A DNA stretch of 27,097 bases from an uncultured Coriobacteriaceae bacterium (lineage in GTDB: Bacteria; Actinomycetota; Coriobacteriia; Coriobacteriales; Atopobiaceae): positions 1 to 27,097 of the forward strand of contig UWSJ01000016.1 in the NCBI GenBank assembly GCA_900549525.1, in the 5' to 3' direction. The first letter of the stretch is position 1, and the number at the start of each line of letters is the position of its first letter. The position numbers and the translations under genes were made by a program. Positions 7,583 to 14,322 of the stretch are shown here, piece after piece. The notes under the pieces were generated by a model. It saw only the letters and a program-made list of their open reading frames with translations. It was not told the origin of the DNA and made no database searches.

Positions 7583-8350
7583 ATGGGTTTGTGGGATTGG
7601 TTCGTCGGGTTTCTCACCCAGGTGCTTGAGCTGTTGGCCAATGGCGTGGGTGACTGGGGCCTCGCAATCATCGTCCTTACGGCCATCATCCGCCTTGCGC
7701 TTACGCCGCTTACGGTGAGCTCGACGCGCTCGACGGCCAGGATGCAGATTCTCCAGCCCAAGATGGCGGAGATCCAGGAGCGCTACGCCGACGATCCCCA
7801 GCGCATGAACGAGGAGATGCAGCGCTTCTACAGCGAGAACAAGTTCAACCCGCTGGGAGGGTGCCTGCCCATCTTCATCCAGATGCCGGTCTTCTTTGCG
7901 CTCTTCAACGTGCTACAGAACAAGATCCCCGAGGGTGCGCACTTCTACAGCGTGTTCGCCTCCCTTGCCGACTCCCCCGCCACGGCCGTGGCAACGCTCG
8001 GGTGGGCAGCGTCTTGGGCCTACATCCTCTTTGACGTCGCCTTTGGCGTGCTGACGCTCGTCCCCATGCTGCTCAACAACATGCAGGCCGATTCGCAGCA
8101 GGCTTCCATGACGAAGACTATGGGCATCGTCATGGCCGTCATGATGATGTGGTTCGGCTGGAGTGCGCCCATTGGTGTCGTTCTCTACTACGTCACGTCT
8201 TCTGCCTGGGGCGTCGTGCAGCAGGTCTTCATTACCCGCAAGGTTCTGGAGAAGGCCAAGCACGACGAGGAGGAGCGCATGAAGAACCAACCGATTGCGG
8301 TCGACGTGGTTCGCAAGGAGCGCAAGGCCCGCCCGCACAAGAAGGCCTAA
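7583..8350 (+). CDS. yidC: membrane protein insertase YidC/Oxa1
   Basis: 255 aa. It inserts membrane proteins alone or with SecYEG. The ATG at 7583 is preceded by GGAGG (7570-7574) with 8-nt spacing; an in-frame start at 7541 inside yidD has no such support. Hydrophobic segments are at about 22-42 (with the groove arginine in IIRLALTPLTV), 100-115, 140-165 and 190-220. The signature NPLGGCLPIFIQMPVFFALF is at about 90-110. The C-terminus is basic (RKERKARPHKKA). No lipobox is seen, unlike many Firmicute YidC proteins. A strong terminator follows. Confidence 0.96.
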   Translation: MGLWDWFVGFLTQVLELLANGVGDWGLAIIVLTAIIRLALTPLTVSSTRSTARMQILQPKMAEIQERYADDPQRMNEEMQRFYSENKFNPLGGCLPIFIQMPVFFALFNVLQNKIPEGAHFYSVFASLADSPATAVATLGWAASWAYILFDVAFGVLTLVPMLLNNMQADSQQASMTKTMGIVMAVMMMWFGWSAPIGVVLYYVTSSAWGVVQQVFITRKVLEKAKHDEEERMKNQPIAVDVVRKERKARPHKKA

Positions 8351-8367
8351 CTATGTTGAGATCATAG

Positions 8368-8399
8368 CCGCGCGCCTCGACTGGGGCGCGCGGTTTTTT
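8368..8399 (+). terminator. intrinsic terminator after yidC
   Basis: CCGCGCGCC (8368-8376) pairs with GGCGCGCGG (8385-8393) around an 8-nt loop, followed by six T (8394-8399). It closes the rpmH-yidC operon, so jag needs readthrough or its own promoter. Confidence 0.92.
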
Positions 8400-8416
8400 A
8401 TACTGAGGAGGTACCA

Positions 8417-8968
8417 ATGAGCGAGTTCACTGAGGGCAACGAGCTCCTGACCGCCGCCGCAGAGGCCTTTGAGGCTGGCGATAAGCTATCCGAGCAGCAG
8501 CTTGATGCGGTGGCCGACACCGCCATCGACATTCTTCGATCTATTCTGGCATGTTTCGGTGAGAACAGGTGTTCTATTGACGAGTACGATGGAGATGAAG
8601 GCGAGCTCATCCTTGATGTCAATGGTGGCGACCTTGCCATTCTTATTGGTCGCCATGGTGTAACGCTCGATGCCCTGCAGGTTGTGTTCTCGTCGATGCT
8701 ATCTAAGCGGATTGGTTTCCACTATCCCATTGTCGTAGATGTCGAGGGATACAAGAGCCGCCGTCGCGACAAGGTCCAGTCTCTTGCAGTATCGGCTGCC
8801 CAGCGTGTTAAGAGGTCAGGGAAGCCTGCGCGTCTTTCTCCCATGAATGCCTACGAGCGTAGGCTCGTGCATCTTGCGCTTCGTGAAGACGAACAGGTTG
8901 TTACGCATTCTGAGGGTATCGATCCGACTCGTTATGTTGTCATTGAGCTTGCTGAGGCCAACGACTAG
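8417..8968 (+). CDS. jag: Jag/KhpB-like RNA-binding protein (KH and R3H domains)
   Basis: 183 aa. Jag (KhpB/EloR) proteins bind RNA and are linked to cell elongation and division. A KH domain with the GxxG-type loop IGRHG is at about 78-82. An R3H domain at about 120-183 includes NAYERRLVHLAL. The basic N-terminal Jag_N domain of many homologues is absent; instead there is an acidic helical start (about 1-45). AGGAGG (8406-8411) precedes the ATG. It sits between two terminators, so it may be a separate transcription unit. Confidence 0.93.
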   Translation: MSEFTEGNELLTAAAEAFEAGDKLSEQQLDAVADTAIDILRSILACFGENRCSIDEYDGDEGELILDVNGGDLAILIGRHGVTLDALQVVFSSMLSKRIGFHYPIVVDVEGYKSRRRDKVQSLAVSAAQRVKRSGKPARLSPMNAYERRLVHLALREDEQVVTHSEGIDPTRYVVIELAEAND

Positions 8969-9003
8969 CGAAAACGCGTCTTCATCTCTATATGCTTTGG
9001 GAG

Positions 9004-9034
9004 GGTCGCCTGCCTTATGCTGGCGACCTTTTTT
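9004..9034 (+). terminator. intrinsic terminator after jag
   Basis: GGTCGCC (9004-9010) pairs with GGCGACC (9022-9028), with an 11-nt loop and six T (9029-9034). It separates jag from rsmG. Confidence 0.88.
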
Positions 9035-9126
9035 ATGTCGTCCCAGGCCCTTCTTCCCTACGCTATCCTCATGGTAGTGATGCAGTATGCCAAAACTTCC
9101 CTAAACGAGATTTTTTGTCATTAGAG

Positions 9127-10116
9127 ATGGAGCAGCCTTTGAATGTACGAGCCTGGGCACAAAAGCCCTTTCTCTCATTTGATCCTGAGAATCGTATTAC
9201 TGTAGATTCTTTGCAGGCTGGGACTAACGTGCCACCTGCTCAAGCTTCCGGTGTAGCCCGTTCTTGTACTGAGTCTCAGATTTCGAACAATACACCCCTG
9301 CTCGACCTTTCTTACGATTCTCCGGCGGGTGACTTTGTAGTTGCTCTGATGAAGTTGGCTTCGGGCTTTGGGATTAAGCTTGATTCTGACGCAGCAGTGT
9401 CTGTCGTTCGCCATCTACAGCTTATGCTTGAGAAGAATGCTGTTACGAACCTTACGAGCATTCGTAATCCTGCTCGCGCACTTGTCCTCCACTCCCTGGA
9501 CTCATTGTTGTTTGCTAAGGTCTTTCAAGAAATCAGTGGTTTACAACCCGTGTTCTTCAATGGAGCTTCTGCAGACTTTTCTCGTATTTCATGTCTCGAC
9601 ATGGGTACAGGTGGTGGCTTCCCAGGTATCCCTCTGGCATGTGTCTATCCGTTTCAGATGACACTCCTCGATTCTGTTGGTAAAAAGATTGCTGCGTGTG
9701 ATTCCTTTATTGACACTCTTCATCTTTCTTGTCATGTGCATACTGTTCACATGCGTTTGGAAGACTTTGCGATAGATCATAAGAGGTGCTTCAACCTAAT
9801 TGTTGCTCGTGCCCTTGCTCCGTTGGATGTACTTACTGAGTATGCCGAACCACTTGTTTCTAAAGACGGATTCCTGGTCCTCAGTAAGGGAGTTCCTTCT
9901 GTTGAAGAGTTAGATAACGTCTCGTACGTTTCGAAATTGTGTGGCTTTGAACTTGTTTCACGTGAAACAATGGAACTGCCAAATTCTATGGGAACAAGAA
10001 CGTTCTATATCTATAAGAAGGTCGCAAATGCTGGTGTAAAGTTACCTCGAAAAGATGGGGAGGCACGGAAGCATCCCCTCGCAGATAGGCGTCATGTTTC
10101 ACGTGAAACAGACTGA
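9127..10116 (+). CDS. rsmG: 16S rRNA (guanine527-N7)-methyltransferase RsmG (GidB)
   Basis: SAM-dependent enzyme that methylates G527 of 16S rRNA. The SAM-binding motif DMGTGGGFPGIPLAC and the N-terminal family element LEKNAVTNLTSI are clear. With the ATG at 9127 the protein has 329 aa, about 90-110 longer than usual: there are ~75 unrecognised residues before the fold and a basic tail. The reading frame extends back to 8992 but would cross the jag terminator. No strong ribosome-binding site is visible at 9127, so the start is uncertain; an ATG at 9349 would give a near-standard length but also lacks a site. The 3' end carries two parS sites. Base composition is clearly more AT-rich than flanking genes. 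Confidence 0.9.
   Translation: MEQPLNVRAWAQKPFLSFDPENRITVDSLQAGTNVPPAQASGVARSCTESQISNNTPLLDLSYDSPAGDFVVALMKLASGFGIKLDSDAAVSVVRHLQLMLEKNAVTNLTSIRNPARALVLHSLDSLLFAKVFQEISGLQPVFFNGASADFSRISCLDMGTGGGFPGIPLACVYPFQMTLLDSVGKKIAACDSFIDTLHLSCHVHTVHMRLEDFAIDHKRCFNLIVARALAPLDVLTEYAEPLVSKDGFLVLSKGVPSVEELDNVSYVSKLCGFELVSRETMELPNSMGTRTFYIYKKVANAGVKLPRKDGEARKHPLADRRHVSRETD
9954..9969. promoter_or_regulatory. parS: parS site 1 (inside rsmG)
   Basis: Perfect 16-bp palindrome TGTTTCACGTGAAACA, identical to the bacterial parS consensus, the loading site for ParB. It lies in the coding part of rsmG; with flanking T and A the symmetry extends to 18 bp. Confidence 0.95.
10095..10110. promoter_or_regulatory. parS: parS site 2 (end of rsmG, just before parA)
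   Basis: Second perfect TGTTTCACGTGAAACA, 141 bp from the first, overlapping the last codons of rsmG and 17 bp upstream of parA. It is probably a ParB nucleation site near oriC and may also affect parAB expression. Confidence 0.95.
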
Positions 10117-10126
10117 GGAGTTGTTG

Positions 10127-10927
10127 ATGGGCTATAAGGACGTAAAGCGCGGTAATCCAAGTAAAGACCCAAAAGTTCTCGCGATTATTAACCAAAAAGG
10201 CGGCGTTGGAAAGTCGACGACTGCTATTAACCTATCTGCTGCCCTTGGTGAAGAGGGTAAAAAAAGTCTCGTAATCGACTTTGACCCACAGGGAAATACA
10301 ACAAGTGGGTATGGCATTGATAAAGATGAGCTTGAGAACGACATCTACGATGCTCTTATGGACGGTTATCCAATTGAAGACCTTATTGTGGACACGTGCG
10401 AAAAGAAGGTCTTTGTGGTGCCCGCAACGATCCAGCTTGCAGGTGCAGAAATTGAGCTCGTGTCAAAAATAGCCCGAGAAAGCATCCTTAAGGGAATGAT
10501 TGACTCGGTAAAGGTAGATTTTGACTATATCTTTATCGATTGCCCTCCCTCGCTTGGGCTTTTGACCATCAACGCGCTCTCAGCAGCAGACGGATTACTC
10601 ATTCCAATTCAATGCGAATACTATGCTCTCGAGGGTGTAACAAAGCTACTTGAATCTATGAAGCTCGTAAAATCAAGCCTCAACAGGGATCTTGAGGTAT
10701 ATGGCATACTCATGACCATGTATGACAAGCGGACGACACTTTCTAATCAAGTTGTTGAGGAAGTAAAGAAGTACTTTGGCCCCAAGATGTTCAAGACGGT
10801 GATTCCTCGAAGCGTAAAAGTATCGGAAGCTCCAAGTCATGGTCTCCCGATTGCAATGTACGCAACGATGAACAAGGGTGCAATTGCCTACAGAAATCTG
10901 GCTCGTGAGGTGATTCGTCGTGGCTAA
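10127..10927 (+). CDS. parA: chromosome-partitioning ATPase ParA (Soj)
   Basis: 266 aa. A deviant-Walker ATPase that binds DNA non-specifically and drives segregation of ParB-parS complexes. KGGVGKST is at 24-31 with the signature lysine, DFDPQGN at 51-57 and IDCPPSLG further on. The ATG at 10127 has GAGGAG (10115-10120) upstream; an in-frame start at 10055 inside rsmG would run through parS. Its end overlaps parB by 8 nt. AT-richer codon use than dnaA or dinG. Confidence 0.97.
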   Translation: MGYKDVKRGNPSKDPKVLAIINQKGGVGKSTTAINLSAALGEEGKKSLVIDFDPQGNTTSGYGIDKDELENDIYDALMDGYPIEDLIVDTCEKKVFVVPATIQLAGAEIELVSKIARESILKGMIDSVKVDFDYIFIDCPPSLGLLTINALSAADGLLIPIQCEYYALEGVTKLLESMKLVKSSLNRDLEVYGILMTMYDKRTTLSNQVVEEVKKYFGPKMFKTVIPRSVKVSEAPSHGLPIAMYATMNKGAIAYRNLAREVIRRG

Positions 10928-11813
10928 AAAAGGTGGACTCGGAAGAGGACTTGACGCACTGATAAGCGAAGCTACGGCGGAAACAGGTTCGAATCCCGAG
11001 ACGACGTTACCGATCGAGAAGATCGTTGCAAACTCTAATCAGCCTAGAAAGAACTTCGACGAAGACTCGCTGGCCGAACTTGCAGATTCAATTCGACAGA
11101 ATGGTGTATTGCAGCCAATTCTCGTAAGAAAGGTCTCCTCTAAGTCTGAGGACAAGTATCAAATTGTTGCTGGGGAGCGGAGATACCAGGCTTCAAAGCT
11201 AGCTGGCCTCAAGGAGATTCCTGTTCTCATTAGAGACGTCGATGACACTGAGGTGTTCCAACTTGCACTGATTGAGAACCTTCAAAGGTCGAACCTTTCT
11301 CCTATTGAGGAGGCAAAGGGGTATAGGCAGCTCCTTGATAGCAAGGGACTTACACAAGAAGCATTAGCTCAGATTCTTTCGAAATCGAGGTCGGCAATAG
11401 CCAATACGCTACGACTTATGGACTTGCCGGATGAAATTCAGAGAATGATGGAGGATTCTCTCATCACAGCTGGGCATGCCCGAGCAATACTTGCAGTACC
11501 TTCTGAAGAGGGACGAATAAAGCTTGCAAGAAAGGTCGTTGCAGAGAGTTTAACGGTCAGGCAGACAGAAGCTCTCGCTCCGCTGTTTTCTGGCGCATCT
11601 GTGGAGCGCACGCCTCGGCAGCAGGCTCCGCAATCCTTCAAGCGTGCGGCTCGTCAACTTAGGCAAATGCTCGAGACAAACGTGAAGGTAAAGCAGGTCA
11701 GAGGTAAGAACAAAATCGAGATTGAATTCAAGGATGAGGACGAACTCGCTCGAATTCTGTCTCAGGTAACTCCTGGCCATGCGGAGAGCGAGGAAGCATG
11801 GGTGGAAGACTGA
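10920..11813 (+). CDS. parB: chromosome-partitioning protein ParB (Spo0J), CTPase clamp
   Basis: 297 aa. ParB binds parS, hydrolyses CTP, and slides as a clamp to build the segregation complex. The CTP-binding motif GERRYQA is at 85-91, ParB box ENLQRSNLSPIEEA at 119-132, the helix-turn-helix LTQEALAQILSKSRSAIANTL at about 144-164 and a C-terminal dimerisation segment at the end. It starts at a GTG at 10920 with GAGGTGA (10907-10913) upstream, overlapping parA by 8 nt. The two parS sites near parA are its expected targets. Confidence 0.97.
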   Translation: MAKKGGLGRGLDALISEATAETGSNPETTLPIEKIVANSNQPRKNFDEDSLAELADSIRQNGVLQPILVRKVSSKSEDKYQIVAGERRYQASKLAGLKEIPVLIRDVDDTEVFQLALIENLQRSNLSPIEEAKGYRQLLDSKGLTQEALAQILSKSRSAIANTLRLMDLPDEIQRMMEDSLITAGHARAILAVPSEEGRIKLARKVVAESLTVRQTEALAPLFSGASVERTPRQQAPQSFKRAARQLRQMLETNVKVKQVRGKNKIEIEFKDEDELARILSQVTPGHAESEEAWVED

Positions 11814-12046
11814 TTAGAAACGTCAGCTCGGCATTCGTTGCTTGCGCGGTAACTTCAGCTGGCTGGCATCTGCTTCTTGACGAGCGAGCGCGTGAAAGTG
11901 TGAGAAGGGCAGCACGTGAGGTGTCAAACCTCGCAGCATTCGCAGCTAACACCTATATGAAGGCGGGGTCAGAATCGAGCCTGGATGAAGCTAGAAAGCG
12001 TAACCAAGAATGGGTTCGCAAACAGTGGAAACAGGCCGGCTACTAA
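11798..12046 (+). CDS. small unknown protein coupled to parB
   Basis: 82 aa, not recognised. The ATG at 11798 has GAGGAAG immediately upstream and overlaps the end of parB by 16 nt, which argues for real, coupled translation. Residues 5-27 (IRNVSSAFVACAVTSAGWHLLL) are fairly hydrophobic, possibly a short membrane or amphipathic segment; the rest is charged and helical (DERARESVRRAAREVSNLA, then EARKRNQEWVRKQWKQ). It could be a partition accessory or a lineage-specific membrane protein; no function can be assigned. Confidence 0.6.
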   Translation: MGGRLIRNVSSAFVACAVTSAGWHLLLDERARESVRRAAREVSNLAAFAANTYMKAGSESSLDEARKRNQEWVRKQWKQAGY

Positions 12047-12082
12047 AACAAACTTGAACGTTGAACGTAAGGGCAAACTATA

Positions 12083-12120
12083 GAGGTGCCGTCACATTCT
12101 CATGAATGTGACGGCACCTC
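12083..12120. terminator. long perfect hairpin between the converging parB operon and rlmN
   Basis: A 17-nt arm beginning GAGGTGCCGTC (12083-12099) pairs perfectly with 12104-12120 around a TCAT loop. There is no real U-tract on either side. Its place between converging genes suggests a two-way terminator or mRNA 3'-end stabiliser. Confidence 0.65.
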
Positions 12121-12156
12121 GTGCGTAATTACAAGATGCTACAAAACGTTCCGAAC

Positions 12157-13215
12157 CTATTCAGTCTTATGGGCCTGGGAGAGCTGACCGCACGCAGCGT
12201 CAATGTCATTGCCACGCGAGTTTCTGACGGTGGCCTCGACGCCAACCATGGCAAGACGTCGAACAAATGTTTCGGCCTTCTCGGCAGTGGAAGGCTTGAA
12301 TCGGGAACCTTCAAGGTCGTTGAGCTGAATGAGATTGACGTGCGCGAGCGTTCCACGCGTGAAGTCGCACAACGCGTCGAGCTCCTCGCCATTATCGTTC
12401 ACGCCGCCGATAAGGGCGTATTCGTAGGTGGGACGGCGGCCCGTCCGCTCGACATACTCTTCCATAACCTCGTGAAGCCTACCAAGCGAGTACTTGCGCA
12501 CTCCTGGCATAAGGGCATTGCGTGTGTCCTGCACGGCAGAATGAAGGGAAACGGCGAGCGTGAACTGTTCCGTCTCCTTGGAGAAGCGCCGAATCATAGG
12601 AACAATACCGCATGTGGAGACGGTGAGATGGCGAGCGCCAATGCCTGCACCGTCGGGCGAGTTGAGCATGCGAAGGGCCGAGAGCGTCTCGTCGTAGTTG
12701 GCAAACGGCTCCCCCTGGCCCATCATGACCACGCTCGAGGCGCGTGTCTGGAAGTCCTTGCTTACATGCATGACCTGCTCGAACATTTCCGAAGCAGTGA
12801 GAGAACGGTTGAAGCCGCCTTGTCCCGTGGCGCAGAAGACGCAACCCATGTGACAGCCAGCCTGGGTTGAAACGCACACGGATAGACGGTTTCTCGTGGG
12901 CATGCCGACGCACTCGGCCTGCGTGCCGTCAGAGAAGCGAAGGAGATACTTGCGCGAGCCGTCGCGCGAGATCTGCCTCGCCACCTCCTCGGTTCCTCCG
13001 AGGCTGAATCGCTCGGCAAGCTGTTGCCGAAGGGCGGCGGGGACGTTAGTCATCTCGTCGTAGGAAGTCACATTGTGCTTCCAGACCCATCCCTCGACCT
13101 GTTTCACGCGAAACGTCGGCCAACCAAGCTCGGAGATTGTCGCCGAGAGGTCGTCATGGGAGAGCGAACGGAGGTCGACCTTGCGGCGAGATGAGTCGGT
13201 ATCATACTGAGACAT
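12157..13215 (-). CDS. rlmN: 23S rRNA/tRNA (adenine-C2)-methyltransferase RlmN
   Basis: Radical-SAM enzyme that methylates C2 of A2503 in 23S rRNA and A37 in some tRNAs. 352 aa from the ATG at 13215 (AGGAAAG upstream); an earlier in-frame start at 13305 would enter the ddl promoter region. The 4Fe-4S motif is CHMGCVFC, followed by ATGQGGFNR. MMGQGEPFANYD and the C-terminal NDIDAACGQL with the methyl-carrying cysteine are present, so it looks catalytically complete. It contains a parS-like site at 13100-13115. It diverges from ddl. Confidence 0.96.
   Translation of the reverse strand: MSQYDTDSSRRKVDLRSLSHDDLSATISELGWPTFRVKQVEGWVWKHNVTSYDEMTNVPAALRQQLAERFSLGGTEEVARQISRDGSRKYLLRFSDGTQAECVGMPTRNRLSVCVSTQAGCHMGCVFCATGQGGFNRSLTASEMFEQVMHVSKDFQTRASSVVMMGQGEPFANYDETLSALRMLNSPDGAGIGARHLTVSTCGIVPMIRRFSKETEQFTLAVSLHSAVQDTRNALMPGVRKYSLGRLHEVMEEYVERTGRRPTYEYALIGGVNDNGEELDALCDFTRGTLAHVNLIQLNDLEGSRFKPSTAEKAETFVRRLAMVGVEATVRNSRGNDIDAACGQLSQAHKTE
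13100..13115. promoter_or_regulatory. parS-like site inside rlmN
   Basis: TGTTTCACGCGAAACG differs from the perfect parS at two of 16 positions (one in the central CG/TG step, one at the edge). About 3 kb from the perfect pair. Chromosomes often carry slightly degenerate parS sites near the origin, but ParB binding here is inferred. Confidence 0.5.
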
Positions 13216-13347
13216 GGATTGCCTTTCCTGCGGTGGTGGTGCGTGCACTGCGGCAACTCGCCGAGCTGCGGCCGTGCGGCCAACTCCTGAGTGTATCGCA
13301 CGCAAGATAAGGTGACGTAGGCGTACGAGAAGACACAGGGGGCCAAC

Positions 13348-14322
13348 ATGGTGGACGTGACGCAGCTTAAGGTTGCCCTGCTTTGCGGCGGCTGGTCGGA
13401 CGAGCGGGAGGTGTCACTCGCGAGCGGACGTGAATGCGCCGAAGCGATGGCCCAGGCTGGATTCTCGAACGTCGATCTTCTTGACGTAGCAGCGCCGGCA
13501 TTCGTCCACACCATCGCCGGCGGCGGCTATGATGTCGCCTTCGTGGCGTTGCACGGTCGTTATGGCGAGGATGGCTGCGTGCAGGGTTTTCTCGAGCTTC
13601 TGGGCATCCCCTACACGTTTTCGGGCGTGCTGGCGAGCGCGGTTGCTTCTGACAAGGCAATGGCGAAGGACGTGTATCGTGAGCATGGCATCCCTACTCC
13701 GGCGGACGTGTTGCTCTACAAGGGTGATCCGCTTGAGACTGACGTGGTGATTGAGGCGCTGGGGCTTCCGCTCTTCGTGAAGCCGGTGTCGAACGGCTCG
13801 AGCTACGGCATCTCGCGGGTGGAGCGCGCCGACCAGCTGCCGCAGGCTGTCGAACATGCGTTTGCATACGGCTCTCGGGTGCTGGTCGAGAAGGCCGTGA
13901 GTGGCGTCGAGATCACGGTGCCCGTGCTGGGGAACGACCATCCCGACGCGCTCCCCGCAGTCGAGATTCGCTATGACTCCGCGTTCTACGACCTTGACGC
14001 GAAGTACGAGGACCCCGCGAAGCATCACGTCATCCCACCCGAGCTTCCCGCGTCGACCGTCACGCGCGCGCAGGAGCTTGCGTGCCGCGCCCATGTGGCG
14101 CTTGAGTGCTCGGGCGCCTCACGAAGCGACTTCATCGTGGACGTCGCAGGGACGCCCTATATGCTCGAGACGAACGTTGTCCCCGGGATGACGTCGTCCT
14201 CGCTCATGCCGGACGCCGCCCGTCGAGCCGGGATGGGATTCTCGGAGCTGTGTCGGAGGCTGGTAGAACTCGCCGTCGAGCGAGGAAGCAGGGTTGGAAC
14301 ATCAGGAGGAACTGCGTGCTAG
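13348..14322 (+). CDS. ddl: D-alanine--D-alanine ligase
   Basis: ATP-grasp ligase making the D-Ala-D-Ala dipeptide for peptidoglycan. 324 aa, a normal length. Motifs: GGWSDEREVSLASG (14-27), ALHGRYGEDGCVQG (67-80), FVKPVSNGSSYGI (143-155), the omega-loop FYDLDAKY (213-220) and the metal-ligand stretch LETNVVPGMTSSS (273-285). The tyrosine of AKY is kept, as in D-Ala-specific rather than D-lactate-forming ligases. GGGGGC precedes the ATG. The 3' end overlaps the next gene by 7 nt. Confidence 0.95.
   Translation: MVDVTQLKVALLCGGWSDEREVSLASGRECAEAMAQAGFSNVDLLDVAAPAFVHTIAGGGYDVAFVALHGRYGEDGCVQGFLELLGIPYTFSGVLASAVASDKAMAKDVYREHGIPTPADVLLYKGDPLETDVVIEALGLPLFVKPVSNGSSYGISRVERADQLPQAVEHAFAYGSRVLVEKAVSGVEITVPVLGNDHPDALPAVEIRYDSAFYDLDAKYEDPAKHHVIPPELPASTVTRAQELACRAHVALECSGASRSDFIVDVAGTPYMLETNVVPGMTSSSLMPDAARRAGMGFSELCRRLVELAVERGSRVGTSGGTAC

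Noticed and set aside
8992..9126. 45-residue extension of RsmG
   Set aside because: It runs through the intrinsic terminator of jag (9004-9034).
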